A stretch of 64,000 nt of DNA from positions 1 through 64,000 of the forward strand of contig NZ_CP022365.1 in NCBI RefSeq assembly GCF_003119115.1. Reading direction: 5' to 3'. The stretch comes from Azospirillum sp. TSH58 (GTDB lineage Bacteria > Pseudomonadota > Alphaproteobacteria > Azospirillales > Azospirillaceae). A model generated the notes under the pieces. That model was not told the DNA's origin. It saw only the letters and a list, made by a program, of their open reading frames with translations, and did no database searches. The stretch's first letter is position 1; each line of letters starts with the position of its first letter. Made by a program: the position numbers and the translations under genes. This document shows positions 16,801-24,947 of this stretch, piece by piece.

Positions 16801-18500
16801 TCTACGAGATCGCCCGCACCCCCTCGGACCGGCCCGTGCGCGACGTGGAGGAGCAGATCATGACGCGCATCGCCGCGTCGCGGACCCGCCCCGCCGTCGA
16901 GGAGTCGATCCGCTTCTCCTTCTTCATGAGCACCTACAAACAGCCGATCCGGTTCCTGCGCGAGATCGAGAAGACCATCCTCAACCAGTTCTACCGGAAC
17001 TTCGAATGGGTGATCGTCAGCGACGGCGACCACCGGCCGGAGCTGCTGGACTGGCTGCGCGACGTGTCCGCCCATGACAACGTGAAGGTCATCGTCAGCC
17101 CGGAGAACCGCGGCATCATGGCCGGGTATGGAATGGCCTTCCGGGAAACGTCCGGCGATTACGTCCTGCCGGTCGATGCCGACGATTTCCTGACGCTCGA
17201 CGCCCTCCAGGTGATGGCGGAGCACATCCACGCCCACGGCTTCCCCGCCGTGCTCTACTCCGACGAGTTCAAGAGCAACCCGCAGTCCCGGCTGTTCTCG
17301 CCGTTCCACAAGCCGGACTTCGACTGGGTCCTGCATATGAACATCTGCTTCACCTGCCACCTCTGCGCCCTGCGGCGCGACGTGGCGGTGGAGACCGGCG
17401 CCTACACCGACCTGAAGGCGACCTGGAGCCACGACTGGGACACCTTCACCCGCGTCGAGCGGGCGGGCCACAAGATCGTCCATGTCCCGCATCTGCTCTA
17501 CGCGTGGCGGATCAACCCCGGGTCGACCGCATCCGTCGAAACCAGCATGAAGCCGGAGGCGCTGGACAGCCAGCGGCACGTCCTGGAACAGCATCTGGCC
17601 CTGACCGGACGCAGCCGGACGCTCGCCGTCGTCGAGAACACGCTGTTCCCCCATCCCGGAATCTGGCGGCTGGCGCCGGCGGACGGGCTGTCCGTCCCCG
17701 TGGCGATGGTGATCGACGCCGGAGCGGTCGACGAGACGGTGGTGGAGGCCATCCCCGCCATCCTGATGCAGCGCACCCCATCGTCCGGCCCGGTCCGGGT
17801 CCGGGTGGCCTCGTCCGAGGACGCGGAGCGGCTGAAGGCCCATCTCGACCGCCGGGGGGCCGGCTGGACCCTGGCGGGCCTGACCCTGCACGACGCCCCG
17901 CTCGCCTCCCTGCTCGCGGATGCCTGCGCCGACGCCGACTTCGTCGCCTTCGTGCAGGCCGGCTGCGTCCCGGCGAAGACCGGCACCCTGCGCGAACTCG
18001 CGGGGCTGCTGAACGGGGTGGAGGACGCCACGGCCGTCGGCGGGCGCGTCCTGGATCCGGATGGCCGCGTCGCCTGGGCCGGCGGCTTCTTCGGGTTCGG
18101 CGGCTTCCTGGCCACCGCGGATTACGGGCGCCGCGCGGACGACGGCGGTTATCACGGCATGGCCTTCTGCCAACGGTCCGTGGACGGCGTGTCGCCCGGC
18201 CACTGGCTGGCCCGCAGCAGCTTCATGAGCGGCCTCCTGCGGCGGATCCCGCGCGATGCCACCGCCGGGCAGATCGCAAGCGCCATCGCGCTGCGCGCCC
18301 ACGCAGACGGCAAACGGGTGCTCTACACGCCATTCAGCACCTGGACACTGGCGAAGCGCGCCTGCGTCCAGCCGCCTCCGCCCGGCGAGGCGCTGCTGGC
18401 CGCTCTTGACGTGGCGGTGCCGCGGGCAAGCCGCTGGTACAGCCCCCGCCTCTACCCACGGACGGAACGGAGCTACCTGCCCCGCGGCTACGACGCCTGA
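13899..18500 (+). CDS. Giant modular glycosyltransferase: GWAF domain, FD-WY repeats, GT2 x3 plus a degenerate fourth
   Basis: A 1533-residue protein. Residues ~20-115 are a beta-sandwich (YGYSLSGWAFDSANPDHKVA). Residues ~150-430 hold repeats such as IFDAQWYSQIYPDAAEW, PGFDEQTYLRINDDVADL and YLSNNPDVSEAV. The first GT2 begins near residue 447 (ISIVMPVYQTPERWLRGAVD; LLDHDDLLTPDAL at ~537). A second begins near 706 (SVSVVIPTAGRKGEM; LLLNDDIQA at ~798). A third begins near 1004 (FSFFMSTYKQPIRFLREIEK; LPVDADDFLTLDAL at ~1090). A fourth from ~1265 (VPVAMVIDAGAVDETVVEA) lacks an obvious DxD. This matches large GT2 arrays that polymerise or decorate surface glycans. The tandem ATGs at 13899/13902 are the likely start. 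The stop is 14 bp from the convergent gene end at 18515, with a GGCGCC-TTCA-GGCGCC hairpin (18508-18523) at the junction. Confidence 0.85.
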   Translation: MMQRPKIIGNLDSVDFSNIYGYSLSGWAFDSANPDHKVAISVLTDGQCIAMSTARYYRRDLFKSGRGGGFHAFSILIPMEHLPDHAPRVFHVVANGELIGSASISPSDRPTPLRALFGGQSPASLAEAGVAPQDRPVDAVGDVAMLAGGGIFDAQWYSQIYPDAAEWCRGTGASPYLHYLFIGRAQERLPHVPINMSWYVERYGTIIRGMRGVRAATPIDHYYVAGSVFGFDAVPGFDEQTYLRINDDVADLVENRHLISGYRHYIMFGAAEGRSTAPWSALPPLHAHELPSRPEFAAMISGELNGAPAAPGPTGRNWAMINARSFFAGPAADSFTEEIYRAHRPDVAIAIAGRQLPSGAEHWRNHGLTEDLAGTAPRIPGYCENRYLSNNPDVSEAVSNRAIPSGYHHFLSHGHREARKGGIDHGEPAPRAIATNDILQRIAAGDGWPTISIVMPVYQTPERWLRGAVDSVLAQLYPFWELCIADDASPSPHVQELLAEFAARDPRIRVATLPANGGISAASNAALSLATGDWIALLDHDDLLTPDALYEIAAAVVEHDPDAIYSDEDKMSVDGRFYDATHKPGWSPELLRSTMYIGHLTCYRASVVRSVGGFRSAYDGTQDYDLALRVAAVTDRFVHVPKILYHWVAIPGSTAEVLSAKSYAVERQRKAIEEALASQAATPFEVRPHWSTGNWRVVYAPPEQAPSVSVVIPTAGRKGEMFGMTVDLVTNCVMSLFGSECYGNFEVVVVHNGELEDSTLRFLRAFPNVREFNAQRPVFNFSERVNIGVEQARGDYVLLLNDDIQAISKHFLRDMVGLASQPGVGIVGPRLLFANGTIQHIGIMLLNGSPTHAMIGEHRLSPGPQGIAQLTHNAAATTAACLLVSRKLYQEVGGFDTGLWLNYNDVDFCNKVRAKGLRIVVDPAIELYHFESLSKEGTFNWELQNFIRRWGIERDPNVNPNFTSANPFYEIARTPSDRPVRDVEEQIMTRIAASRTRPAVEESIRFSFFMSTYKQPIRFLREIEKTILNQFYRNFEWVIVSDGDHRPELLDWLRDVSAHDNVKVIVSPENRGIMAGYGMAFRETSGDYVLPVDADDFLTLDALQVMAEHIHAHGFPAVLYSDEFKSNPQSRLFSPFHKPDFDWVLHMNICFTCHLCALRRDVAVETGAYTDLKATWSHDWDTFTRVERAGHKIVHVPHLLYAWRINPGSTASVETSMKPEALDSQRHVLEQHLALTGRSRTLAVVENTLFPHPGIWRLAPADGLSVPVAMVIDAGAVDETVVEAIPAILMQRTPSSGPVRVRVASSEDAERLKAHLDRRGAGWTLAGLTLHDAPLASLLADACADADFVAFVQAGCVPAKTGTLRELAGLLNGVEDATAVGGRVLDPDGRVAWAGGFFGFGGFLATADYGRRADDGGYHGMAFCQRSVDGVSPGHWLARSSFMSGLLRRIPRDATAGQIASAIALRAHADGKRVLYTPFSTWTLAKRACVQPPPPGEALLAALDVAVPRASRWYSPRLYPRTERSYLPRGYDA

Positions 18501-18514
18501 TACCGTCGGCGCCT

Positions 18515-21076
18515 TCAGGCGCCGCCGGTCCGGCCGCCGTACGGCGGGGGCGCCGTCCCCCCGCCCGTCACGGAGTGCGCCGTCATCCCGTGGCCGGTCA
18601 CGCGCAGCAGGGCGGACAACGCCGCCTCCGGGGTGATGGAAGAGACGATGAAGCCATTCGGCCAGTGGCGCAGCCGCTCGGCGGGCGCGCCGATGTCGAA
18701 GACGCCGACCGGGAGCCCCAGACCGACCACCTCGTCCAGAACGTAGCAGTGGGTTTCCGGCCAGATCGACGGCACGAAGACCGCGTGGCAGCCGCGGGCG
18801 GCGAGCAGACCGGCCAGCCGCTCCGGTTCGTAGCGGCCGTTGTCGTGCAGCTGCGGAGAGACGATCGGCTGGTCGCTGTCGCCGAACAGCTCGAACAGGA
18901 TGGGAAGCCGCTGCGTCTCCGCCAGCCGCACCATCGCCTTCAGGATTCCCGACCCCTTGGCGACGTTGATGCCGCCGACCACCGCCACGCGGGCGATCCG
19001 GTCCGGAGCGGGCGGCGGCAGGGGCGTCACGGTCACATGGTCGGCCAGATGCGGGATGATCCGCAGACGGTCGTCGCGCAGGGCGAAGGCCCGCCGGAGC
19101 ATGGCGAGCGCGCTCCGGGAAAAGGTGACGTGGCGGTCGGCGAGGTCGAACAGCGCCTGCCACGCCCGGCGGTGCTCCGCGATGTCGAAGCCCTCGACGG
19201 GAACGCCTTCCCCGTCGGCCCGGCGAAAATGCCGGTTGGCCGGCGCGCAGGTCCGGCAGCGCGCCGGCTCCGGCACACCGCAGAAACGATCCTCCGCGTC
19301 GATCAGGTTCAGCGAGGGGCAGATCGGGAAATAGTCGTGGTGCATCAGGCGCAGCGGCACCCCATGCTCCCGCCGCAGGGTCCGCAGGAAGGCCATCACC
19401 GCGTCTGATGCCGCGTAGCCGACCAGCGAGTTGACCACCACCTCCGCCGGCGGCAGGGCGGAGACGAGGGCGCCGAGATCGGACAGGTCGTTCGCGGGAA
19501 AGCGGAAGGTGGCCTCGCGGTGCAGAAGCTCGATATCGAGCGCATGTTCCGGCATCGCCAGAGCCGGTTCCGTGGAGGGCCGCACCAGCAGCACCGTCCG
19601 CCCCTGCGCGTGCAGGCGCGCGATCTCCTTCATGCGGAAGGCGGCGGCTCCGCCACGGCCGGCATGGTCGAAGAGAAGCACCGTCTGCGGACGGCCGGAC
19701 GCCGCGGCGCCCAGAATGCGGACCGCCGCCGCGGCGCGGATGGGACGCAGCGGGTCGGCGCGGATGAAGTCCTGCACCTCCGCGTCGAACTCCGGGTAGC
19801 GCTGCCGGATGATGTCGCCCGACGCCTGGATCTGGGCCTTTTTCTCCTCGCTGGAGAAACTGCCGCCGTGCCGGTGGTGGACGTAGAGGTTGGGCACCAC
19901 GGCGTTGGTGAAGCCGCGCCGCATGGCGCGCCGGCACCAGTCCACCTCCTCCCCATAGCCGCGCCCGAAGGCCTCCTGGTCGAAGACGCCGACCTCGCGC
20001 AGCGCCCGGCGGTTCAGCGCCATGCAGAAGCCGACGCCCGTCGGCACCTCCACCGGGGGCAGATCCCCCAAGGCCGCGAAGCCCGCGTCGATCTCCGCCG
20101 CCGTGGCGCCGAGGAAGGGCTCGTTGTCCGCCGGCATGGACGGGAAGCCGCAGATGGTGCCGGCGTTGGTGAAGGGGGTGGTGCTGGCGATGGACGGCGT
20201 CGCCTCGATCGGCCGGACCAGCCGCTCCAGCCAGCCCGGCGGCACCTCCACATCGGTGTTCAGCAGGACGACATGCCCGTCGGGGTTCAGCCGCTCCGCC
20301 ACCTCCAGCCCGGTGAGCACGGCCTTCAGATACCCCTCGTTGCGCGGCTTGGCGACGACCGTCACATGGTCGAGCGCGGTGCCGAGCGCCACCAGGAAGG
20401 CCGAGATGCTGCGGTCGGGATTGCCGTCGTCGACGAAGACGATGCGGTGCCGGGGATCGACCGTCTCGATCAGCGCGTGCACCAGCGGGGTCAGGAAATG
20501 CTTGCCGCCATAGACCGGCACGATGATCGTTACCGGGGCGATCGTTACCGGGGCGATCGTCACCGGGGCAACCGTAACGGGGGCGATCGTGACGGGAGCG
20601 GCGGTGGCGGGAAGACCGGCGCCCACCGCGTTCCGCGCCCGCGTCAGCGGCGCCGGCAGGGCGGCGGCGTAGCCCAGGCCGCGTTCGGTCAGGAAGCGGT
20701 ACTCGACCGCCGCCGGCGCGCGTTCACAGGCGACCTGCCAACTGCGCAGAGACAACCCCTCGCGCAGCATCAGGGGAATGATGCGCTCCTCCCCCCCGGC
20801 GGTCAGCCGCAGGACGACCGCCGAGGTGCTGAGCGGCACGGCGGCGATCACCACGAAACCCGAGCGGTCGGCCAGAGGGTTCCCGAGGGAAAGGCCGACG
20901 TCGTGCCGGTCGATGCCCCTCCGGACATGGAGAGCGGACGGACAATGTCCCTGATCGATCACCACGCCGAAGCCGCACAGGCCATGCGTCCGGTGAAAGG
21001 CCCAGCCCTCGATCCGAAGCTCGGAGCCGACCTCGATGCGTTCGATGTAGTAGTCGAATGGTTCGGACGTCGTCAT
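18515..21076 (-). CDS. GT2-GT4 fusion glycosyltransferase with N-terminal GWAF-like domain
   Basis: An 853-residue protein. Residues ~5-125 form a beta-sandwich (RIEVGSELRIEGWAFHRTHG). A linker (~160-185) consists of five near-identical APVTI pentapeptides. The GT2 domain at ~186-420 has TIIVPVYGGKHFLTPLVHAL, IVFVDDGNPDRS, VVLLNTDVEVP (DxD) and FGRGYGEEVDWCRRAMRRGF. A GT4 module at ~460-830 has LMHHDYFPICPSLNLID, VAVVGGINVAKGSGILKAMV and HCYVLDEVVGLGLPVGVFDI. Cysteines in DRFCGVPEPARCRTCAP may bind zinc. It is in the same direction as, and 30 bp downstream of, the GT61 gene, so probably co-transcribed with manC. It likely transfers two successive sugars. Confidence 0.85.
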   Translation of the reverse strand: MTTSEPFDYYIERIEVGSELRIEGWAFHRTHGLCGFGVVIDQGHCPSALHVRRGIDRHDVGLSLGNPLADRSGFVVIAAVPLSTSAVVLRLTAGGEERIIPLMLREGLSLRSWQVACERAPAAVEYRFLTERGLGYAAALPAPLTRARNAVGAGLPATAAPVTIAPVTVAPVTIAPVTIAPVTIIVPVYGGKHFLTPLVHALIETVDPRHRIVFVDDGNPDRSISAFLVALGTALDHVTVVAKPRNEGYLKAVLTGLEVAERLNPDGHVVLLNTDVEVPPGWLERLVRPIEATPSIASTTPFTNAGTICGFPSMPADNEPFLGATAAEIDAGFAALGDLPPVEVPTGVGFCMALNRRALREVGVFDQEAFGRGYGEEVDWCRRAMRRGFTNAVVPNLYVHHRHGGSFSSEEKKAQIQASGDIIRQRYPEFDAEVQDFIRADPLRPIRAAAAVRILGAAASGRPQTVLLFDHAGRGGAAAFRMKEIARLHAQGRTVLLVRPSTEPALAMPEHALDIELLHREATFRFPANDLSDLGALVSALPPAEVVVNSLVGYAASDAVMAFLRTLRREHGVPLRLMHHDYFPICPSLNLIDAEDRFCGVPEPARCRTCAPANRHFRRADGEGVPVEGFDIAEHRRAWQALFDLADRHVTFSRSALAMLRRAFALRDDRLRIIPHLADHVTVTPLPPPAPDRIARVAVVGGINVAKGSGILKAMVRLAETQRLPILFELFGDSDQPIVSPQLHDNGRYEPERLAGLLAARGCHAVFVPSIWPETHCYVLDEVVGLGLPVGVFDIGAPAERLRHWPNGFIVSSITPEAALSALLRVTGHGMTAHSVTGGGTAPPPYGGRTGGA
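20524..20604 (-). repeat. 15-bp tandem repeat encoding APVTI units
   Basis: About five copies of a 15-bp unit (core GTTACCGGGGCGATC on the plus strand) lie in the linker between the beta-sandwich and GT2 domain of the 18515-21076 gene. Unit length is a multiple of three, so copy changes alter linker length without a frameshift. The copies differ by one to a few bases. Confidence 0.8.
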
Positions 21077-21106
21077 CCCCGCATCCCCGTCGTTCCGCGC
21101 CCGGCG

Positions 21107-22189
21107 TCAGCCGCCGAAGATGATGTCCCGGTCGTCCGGGGAAAGGATCAGGTCGTTGTCCCAGGGCATGACGCCGCGGACCGGGCCGTCCTGCACGCAG
21201 CGGACCTCGGTGTAGTCGAGGCCGCGCAGGGTCGCGATGAACCAGAAGAAGGTGTCCGGCATGCCCGCGGGCGCCAGATTGACCACGCGCGCGCCGGGCG
21301 GGGCGAAGGCGATGTTGGTCATCGCCGCCCCCATCACCCCGACGATCCGCGACGCTCCCTTGAACAGGGCGACCTGCTCCGGCAGGGACAGCGTGCCCGG
21401 CTCGACCAGGCGGTAGCCGCAGGCCTCCGCATGGGCGGCGAGCGCGTCCTCGTCCACGACGCGGCGGAAACCGGTGGAGCGGCGGGTGACGAACAGCCGC
21501 TCCACGCCGGCGGGCGCCGTATCCCGGGCCAGGGCATCCACCCCCTCCAGGACCAGCGGCGACATGTAGCCCCCATGCTCGCTCAAGCCGTCCACCAGAA
21601 GCAGATCGGCGAAGTGGAGCGGCGTGTCGTCGGCGACGATGGTCCGGGCGAGATCGATCCCCAGCATGGACAGGGAGAAGGCCATGGCGTTGTTCAGATG
21701 CTCGGGCGCCTGGGCCACGAGGAACCGCGCGTCCAGCTCCGGCAGCCGGCTGTGGACGAGATGCGCCTTGGGCAGCATCTCCATCATCCAATGCCCGTAA
21801 TTGCCGACGCCGCGCTTCTTGCACAGCAGGACCGGCCCCTTGCCGTCGGTGCTCTCCCCCCGCTCCGGCCCGCCCGCCATGGCGGCCAGCACGGCGGCGT
21901 GCGCGTCCTCGATCTCCGCGCCGGAATGCTGGGTGATGGTCTCGCGGTAGAGACGGCCGTCCCGGTCGAAGACCAGCCCCTCCTTGGCCACCCAGACACC
22001 GGACAGGCGCGCCACGCGCACCGGCCGCTCCGGAAAACGTGGCGTTCTCCACGCCCATTCCATGACGTCGAGGACGGGCCGGGGGATCAGGTCCTTATGG
22101 AGAATCCGGGGATAGACGGCGTCGAAGCCCGGCGAGGCGAGGGTCAGGATAACGGAATCTTCGGACAGGCTGATCTGTGTCGGAGGCAT
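21107..22189 (-). CDS. GT61 (DUF563) family glycosyltransferase
   Basis: A 360-residue protein from the ATG at 22189. Diagnostic stretches are GVGNYGHWMMEMLPKAHLV, VERLFVTRRSTGFRRVVDED, LVEPGTLSLPEQVALFKGAS and IVGVMGAAMTNIAFAPPGAR, the conserved core of the DUF563/GT61 family, whose members transfer xylose, N-acetylglucosamine or related sugars. An in-frame ATG at 22321 would add 44 residues overlapping the end of manC, but those residues look like shadow coding; the conserved part starts soon after 22189. Because a UDP-xylose synthase is in the window, xylose transfer is plausible, but that is inference. Confidence 0.8.
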   Translation of the reverse strand: MPPTQISLSEDSVILTLASPGFDAVYPRILHKDLIPRPVLDVMEWAWRTPRFPERPVRVARLSGVWVAKEGLVFDRDGRLYRETITQHSGAEIEDAHAAVLAAMAGGPERGESTDGKGPVLLCKKRGVGNYGHWMMEMLPKAHLVHSRLPELDARFLVAQAPEHLNNAMAFSLSMLGIDLARTIVADDTPLHFADLLLVDGLSEHGGYMSPLVLEGVDALARDTAPAGVERLFVTRRSTGFRRVVDEDALAAHAEACGYRLVEPGTLSLPEQVALFKGASRIVGVMGAAMTNIAFAPPGARVVNLAPAGMPDTFFWFIATLRGLDYTEVRCVQDGPVRGVMPWDNDLILSPDDRDIIFGG

Positions 22190-22280
22190 CCGGGAGGCAT
22201 TCCGTTGCAGGCCACGCACCGCACCACCCGGCGGAAAGCCCCCGCGCGGCAACAGGGGGCTTCCCGACCGGGCGGGAACG

Positions 22281-23723
22281 CTAGGAGCGGCCGTAATGGT
22301 CGTCGAAACGGACGATGTCATCCTCGCCCAGATAGGAGCCGGACTGCACTTCGATCAGGTTCAGCGGCACCTTGCCGGGGTTCTCCAGCCGGTGCGGGGC
22401 GCCCAGCGGGATGTAGACGGACTCGTTCTCGCGCAGCAGGATCTGCTCGTCTCCGCGGGTGACCAGCGCGGTGCCGTTCACCACCACCCAATGCTCGGCA
22501 CGGTGATAATGCTTCTGCAGCGACAGGCGGGCGCCCGGCGCCACCGTCAGGCGCTTCACCTGGAAACGATCGCCGGCGTGCAGCGACTGGTAGAAGCCCC
22601 AGGGGCGGTGCACCCGGCGGTGCAGCAGCGGCTCGCTGCGACCCTGCGTCTTCAGGTGCTCGACCAGCGGCTTGATGTCCTGCGCCCGGTCCTTGGCAGC
22701 GACCAGGATGGCGTCTTCGGTGGCGACCACCACCGCGTTCTCCATGCCGAGCAGGGCGACGAGCGCGCCGTCCTCGCTGCGGACGTAGCAGTCCCGGCTG
22801 TCCCAGGCGACGGCGTCGCCGTGGCAGACGTTGCCGCCCTGGTCCTTCTCGCCGATCTCCCACAGCGCCGACCAGGCCCCGACGTCGGTCCAGCCGATGC
22901 TGCAAGGCACCACGGCGGCGGCCTCGGTACGCTCCATCACCGCGTAGTCGATGGAGATGTTGGGAGAGGCGGCGAAGGCCTCCTCGTCCAGGCGGAAGAA
23001 GTCGAGGTCGGAGCGGCCGCGGGCGAGCGCCGCCCGGCAGGCGTCCAGGACCGCCGGCGCCCAGCGCTCCAACTCGGCGAGATACTGGCGGACCGGCAGC
23101 AGGAACATGCCGCTGTTCCAGAAGAAGTTCTTCTCCGCCAGATAGCGCTCGGCCTGCTCGCGCGGAGGCTTCTCGACAAAGGCGGCGACGCGGAAGGCAC
23201 CGTCATGGCCGTCCACCGCATCGCCGCGCCGGATGTAGCCGTAGCCGGTTTCCGGCGCGGTCGGGACGATGCCGAAGGTGGTCAGAAGCCCGGAGGACGC
23301 GGCGGCGGACGCCGTGGCGATGGCCTGGAGGAAGGAGCCCTGGTCCTGGATCGCGTGATCGGCCGGAAGCAGCAGGATCTGCCCGTCGGGGTCCTGCTCC
23401 GCCACGATCAGGGCGGCGACCGCGGCGGCGGGGGCGGTGTTGCGCCCGACCGGCTCCAGGACGATCCGCGCCGCGCCGCGCCCGGCCTGGCGCATCTGCT
23501 CGGCGATGACGAAACGGTGCTCCTGGTTGCAGACGATCAGCGGGTCGGCGAAGCGCCCCGCATCGGAGACCCGGTTCGCGGTGTCCTGCAGCATCGAACG
23601 TTCCGAGCAGAGCGGCAGGAACTGCTTGGGATACTGCTCGCGCGACATAGGCCAGAGCCGGACCCCTGCACCGCCGGACAAGATCACGGGGTGTATCCGG
23701 CTGTTCTGGGAGGCGTTCGTCAT
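22281..23723 (-). CDS. manC: Mannose-1-phosphate guanylyltransferase / mannose-6-phosphate isomerase
   Basis: A 480-residue bifunctional enzyme of the ManC/AlgA/XanB/NoeJ type. It makes GDP-mannose from mannose-1-phosphate and GTP and, by its C-terminal domain, interconverts fructose-6-phosphate and mannose-6-phosphate. The nucleotidyltransferase signature is VILSGGAGVRLWPMSREQYP followed by KQFLPL (~residues 12-37), with VEKPPREQAERYLAEKNFFW downstream. The cupin isomerase domain starts near 345: HRPWGFYQSLHAGDRFQVKR, LSLQKHYHRAEHWVVVNGTA and YIPLGAPHRLENPGKVPLNL. Length is normal for the family. It is first in a minus-strand run with the GT61 and GT2-GT4 genes and is divergent from the GT2 gene at 23896, with a shared ~170-bp promoter region. 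GDP-mannose can also feed fucose or rhamnose synthesis. Confidence 0.95.
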   Translation of the reverse strand: MTNASQNSRIHPVILSGGAGVRLWPMSREQYPKQFLPLCSERSMLQDTANRVSDAGRFADPLIVCNQEHRFVIAEQMRQAGRGAARIVLEPVGRNTAPAAAVAALIVAEQDPDGQILLLPADHAIQDQGSFLQAIATASAAASSGLLTTFGIVPTAPETGYGYIRRGDAVDGHDGAFRVAAFVEKPPREQAERYLAEKNFFWNSGMFLLPVRQYLAELERWAPAVLDACRAALARGRSDLDFFRLDEEAFAASPNISIDYAVMERTEAAAVVPCSIGWTDVGAWSALWEIGEKDQGGNVCHGDAVAWDSRDCYVRSEDGALVALLGMENAVVVATEDAILVAAKDRAQDIKPLVEHLKTQGRSEPLLHRRVHRPWGFYQSLHAGDRFQVKRLTVAPGARLSLQKHYHRAEHWVVVNGTALVTRGDEQILLRENESVYIPLGAPHRLENPGKVPLNLIEVQSGSYLGEDDIVRFDDHYGRS

Positions 23724-23895
23724 GGCTGGCGAAACTGCACCTTTGGTTAAGAATTCAACTCCCTGTGTAGAGGTTTTGCCGCAGGCATGCTACAGCGAAA
23801 TCCGGCACCTTGCAGCCTTGCGGGTTCATAAGGCCGCCGCGTCGACGGGCCGGCGTTCCGGAGCCCGAATCCAGGGGGAAGCGACGATCACGGGC

Positions 23896-24912
23896 ATGCT
23901 TGAAGGGCGGTCTCCGGCGACCGGCGGCGAGGGTTTCGCGCCGGAACGGGACGCCACCCCCGCCTTCACCATCATCACCCCCTGCCTGAACCGCGCCGCC
24001 CTGGTGGCGGAAGCGGTGGAGAGCGTGCTGGCCCAGGGCGGGGCGACGGTCGAGCACATCGTGGTGGACGGCGGATCCACCGACGGGACGTTGGATGTGC
24101 TGGCGCGTTATCCGCACCTGCGCGTGCTCACCGGACCGGACCGGGGCGTCTACGACGCCATCAACCGCGGGCTGGCCATCGCGCGCGGCTCGGTCATCGG
24201 ACATCTCAACAGCGACGACCTCCTGCTTCCGGGGGCCCTGGCCGCCGTGGCCCGCGCCTTGGCCGCGGCGCCGGACGCCGACGCGGCCTGCGGCGGCGCC
24301 ACGGTCGTCGAAACCGGCGCCGCCATCGACGGGGCCGGACGGCCGCAGGAGGCCTGCGGCTACGACGATCCGGCAATGAAGGGGCTGCGCCCCTTCGACC
24401 TGTGCCGCGGCGTGCCGATGATCAACGCCCGCTTCTTCCGACGCGGCCTGTACGAGCGGGTCGGCGTCTACGACCCGTCCTATCGCTACGCCGGGGACCG
24501 GGAGTTCCTGATCCGCGCCTGGACCGCCGGCATGAAGACCGTTCCGGTGGCGGAGCGGGTCTATCTCTACCGCCAGCACGCCGGCTCGATGACCATCGTC
24601 GGCGGCATGCGTCACATGGTCCCATGGCTCGACGAACACCTGCGGCTCGCCCGCCGGGTGATGGACGATCCGGCCAGTTCGCCGGCCCTGCGCCGCGAGG
24701 CGCGGGACTGGCACGCCTTCGAACTGGGCCGGGCCGCCACCCGCGCCCTGGCCAAGGGCGGCGCCGGACAGGCCGCCCGGCTGGCCTTCGCCGGCATCGC
24801 CACGGACCCCGTCTGGCCGGCCCGCTTCGCGCTTCAGGCGAGCGGCTATTGCCTTCGCCACTATTGCCTTCGCCGCCACGAACGGGCAAAGGAACGCCCC
24901 GGTACACCCTGA
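23896..24912 (+). CDS. GT2 family glycosyltransferase
   Basis: A 338-residue enzyme with the GT2 fold. FTIITPCLNRAALVAEAVES begins near residue 22; then come VEHIVVDGGSTDGTLDVLAR, GVYDAINRGLAIARG and GHLNSDDLLLPGAL (DxD equivalent NSDD), the pattern of WcaA-like transferases that act on lipid-linked sugars. YAGDREFLIRAWTAGMKTVP follows. The ATG at 23896 was chosen because the domain begins about 20 residues later; the open frame runs back to 23722 and further, but that part overlaps the divergent manC gene. A glycosyltransferase gene (24948) follows 35 bp downstream, forming a three-gene plus-strand unit. Confidence 0.85.
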   Translation: MLEGRSPATGGEGFAPERDATPAFTIITPCLNRAALVAEAVESVLAQGGATVEHIVVDGGSTDGTLDVLARYPHLRVLTGPDRGVYDAINRGLAIARGSVIGHLNSDDLLLPGALAAVARALAAAPDADAACGGATVVETGAAIDGAGRPQEACGYDDPAMKGLRPFDLCRGVPMINARFFRRGLYERVGVYDPSYRYAGDREFLIRAWTAGMKTVPVAERVYLYRQHAGSMTIVGGMRHMVPWLDEHLRLARRVMDDPASSPALRREARDWHAFELGRAATRALAKGGAGQAARLAFAGIATDPVWPARFALQASGYCLRHYCLRRHERAKERPGTP

Positions 24913-24947
24913 CACCCTTTGCGTCTTTCCAGCCGAGTTTCTTGTCC

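Noticed and set aside
15063-19937. 1624-aa open frame on the minus strand
   Set aside because: It is the complement of the 1533-aa enzyme and continues in a wrong frame of the next gene. No recognisable motif is present, whereas the opposite frames have clear GT2 motifs.
19520-22462. 980-aa open frame on the plus strand
   Set aside because: Low-complexity arginine/glutamine-rich shadow of the GT2-GT4 and GT61 genes.
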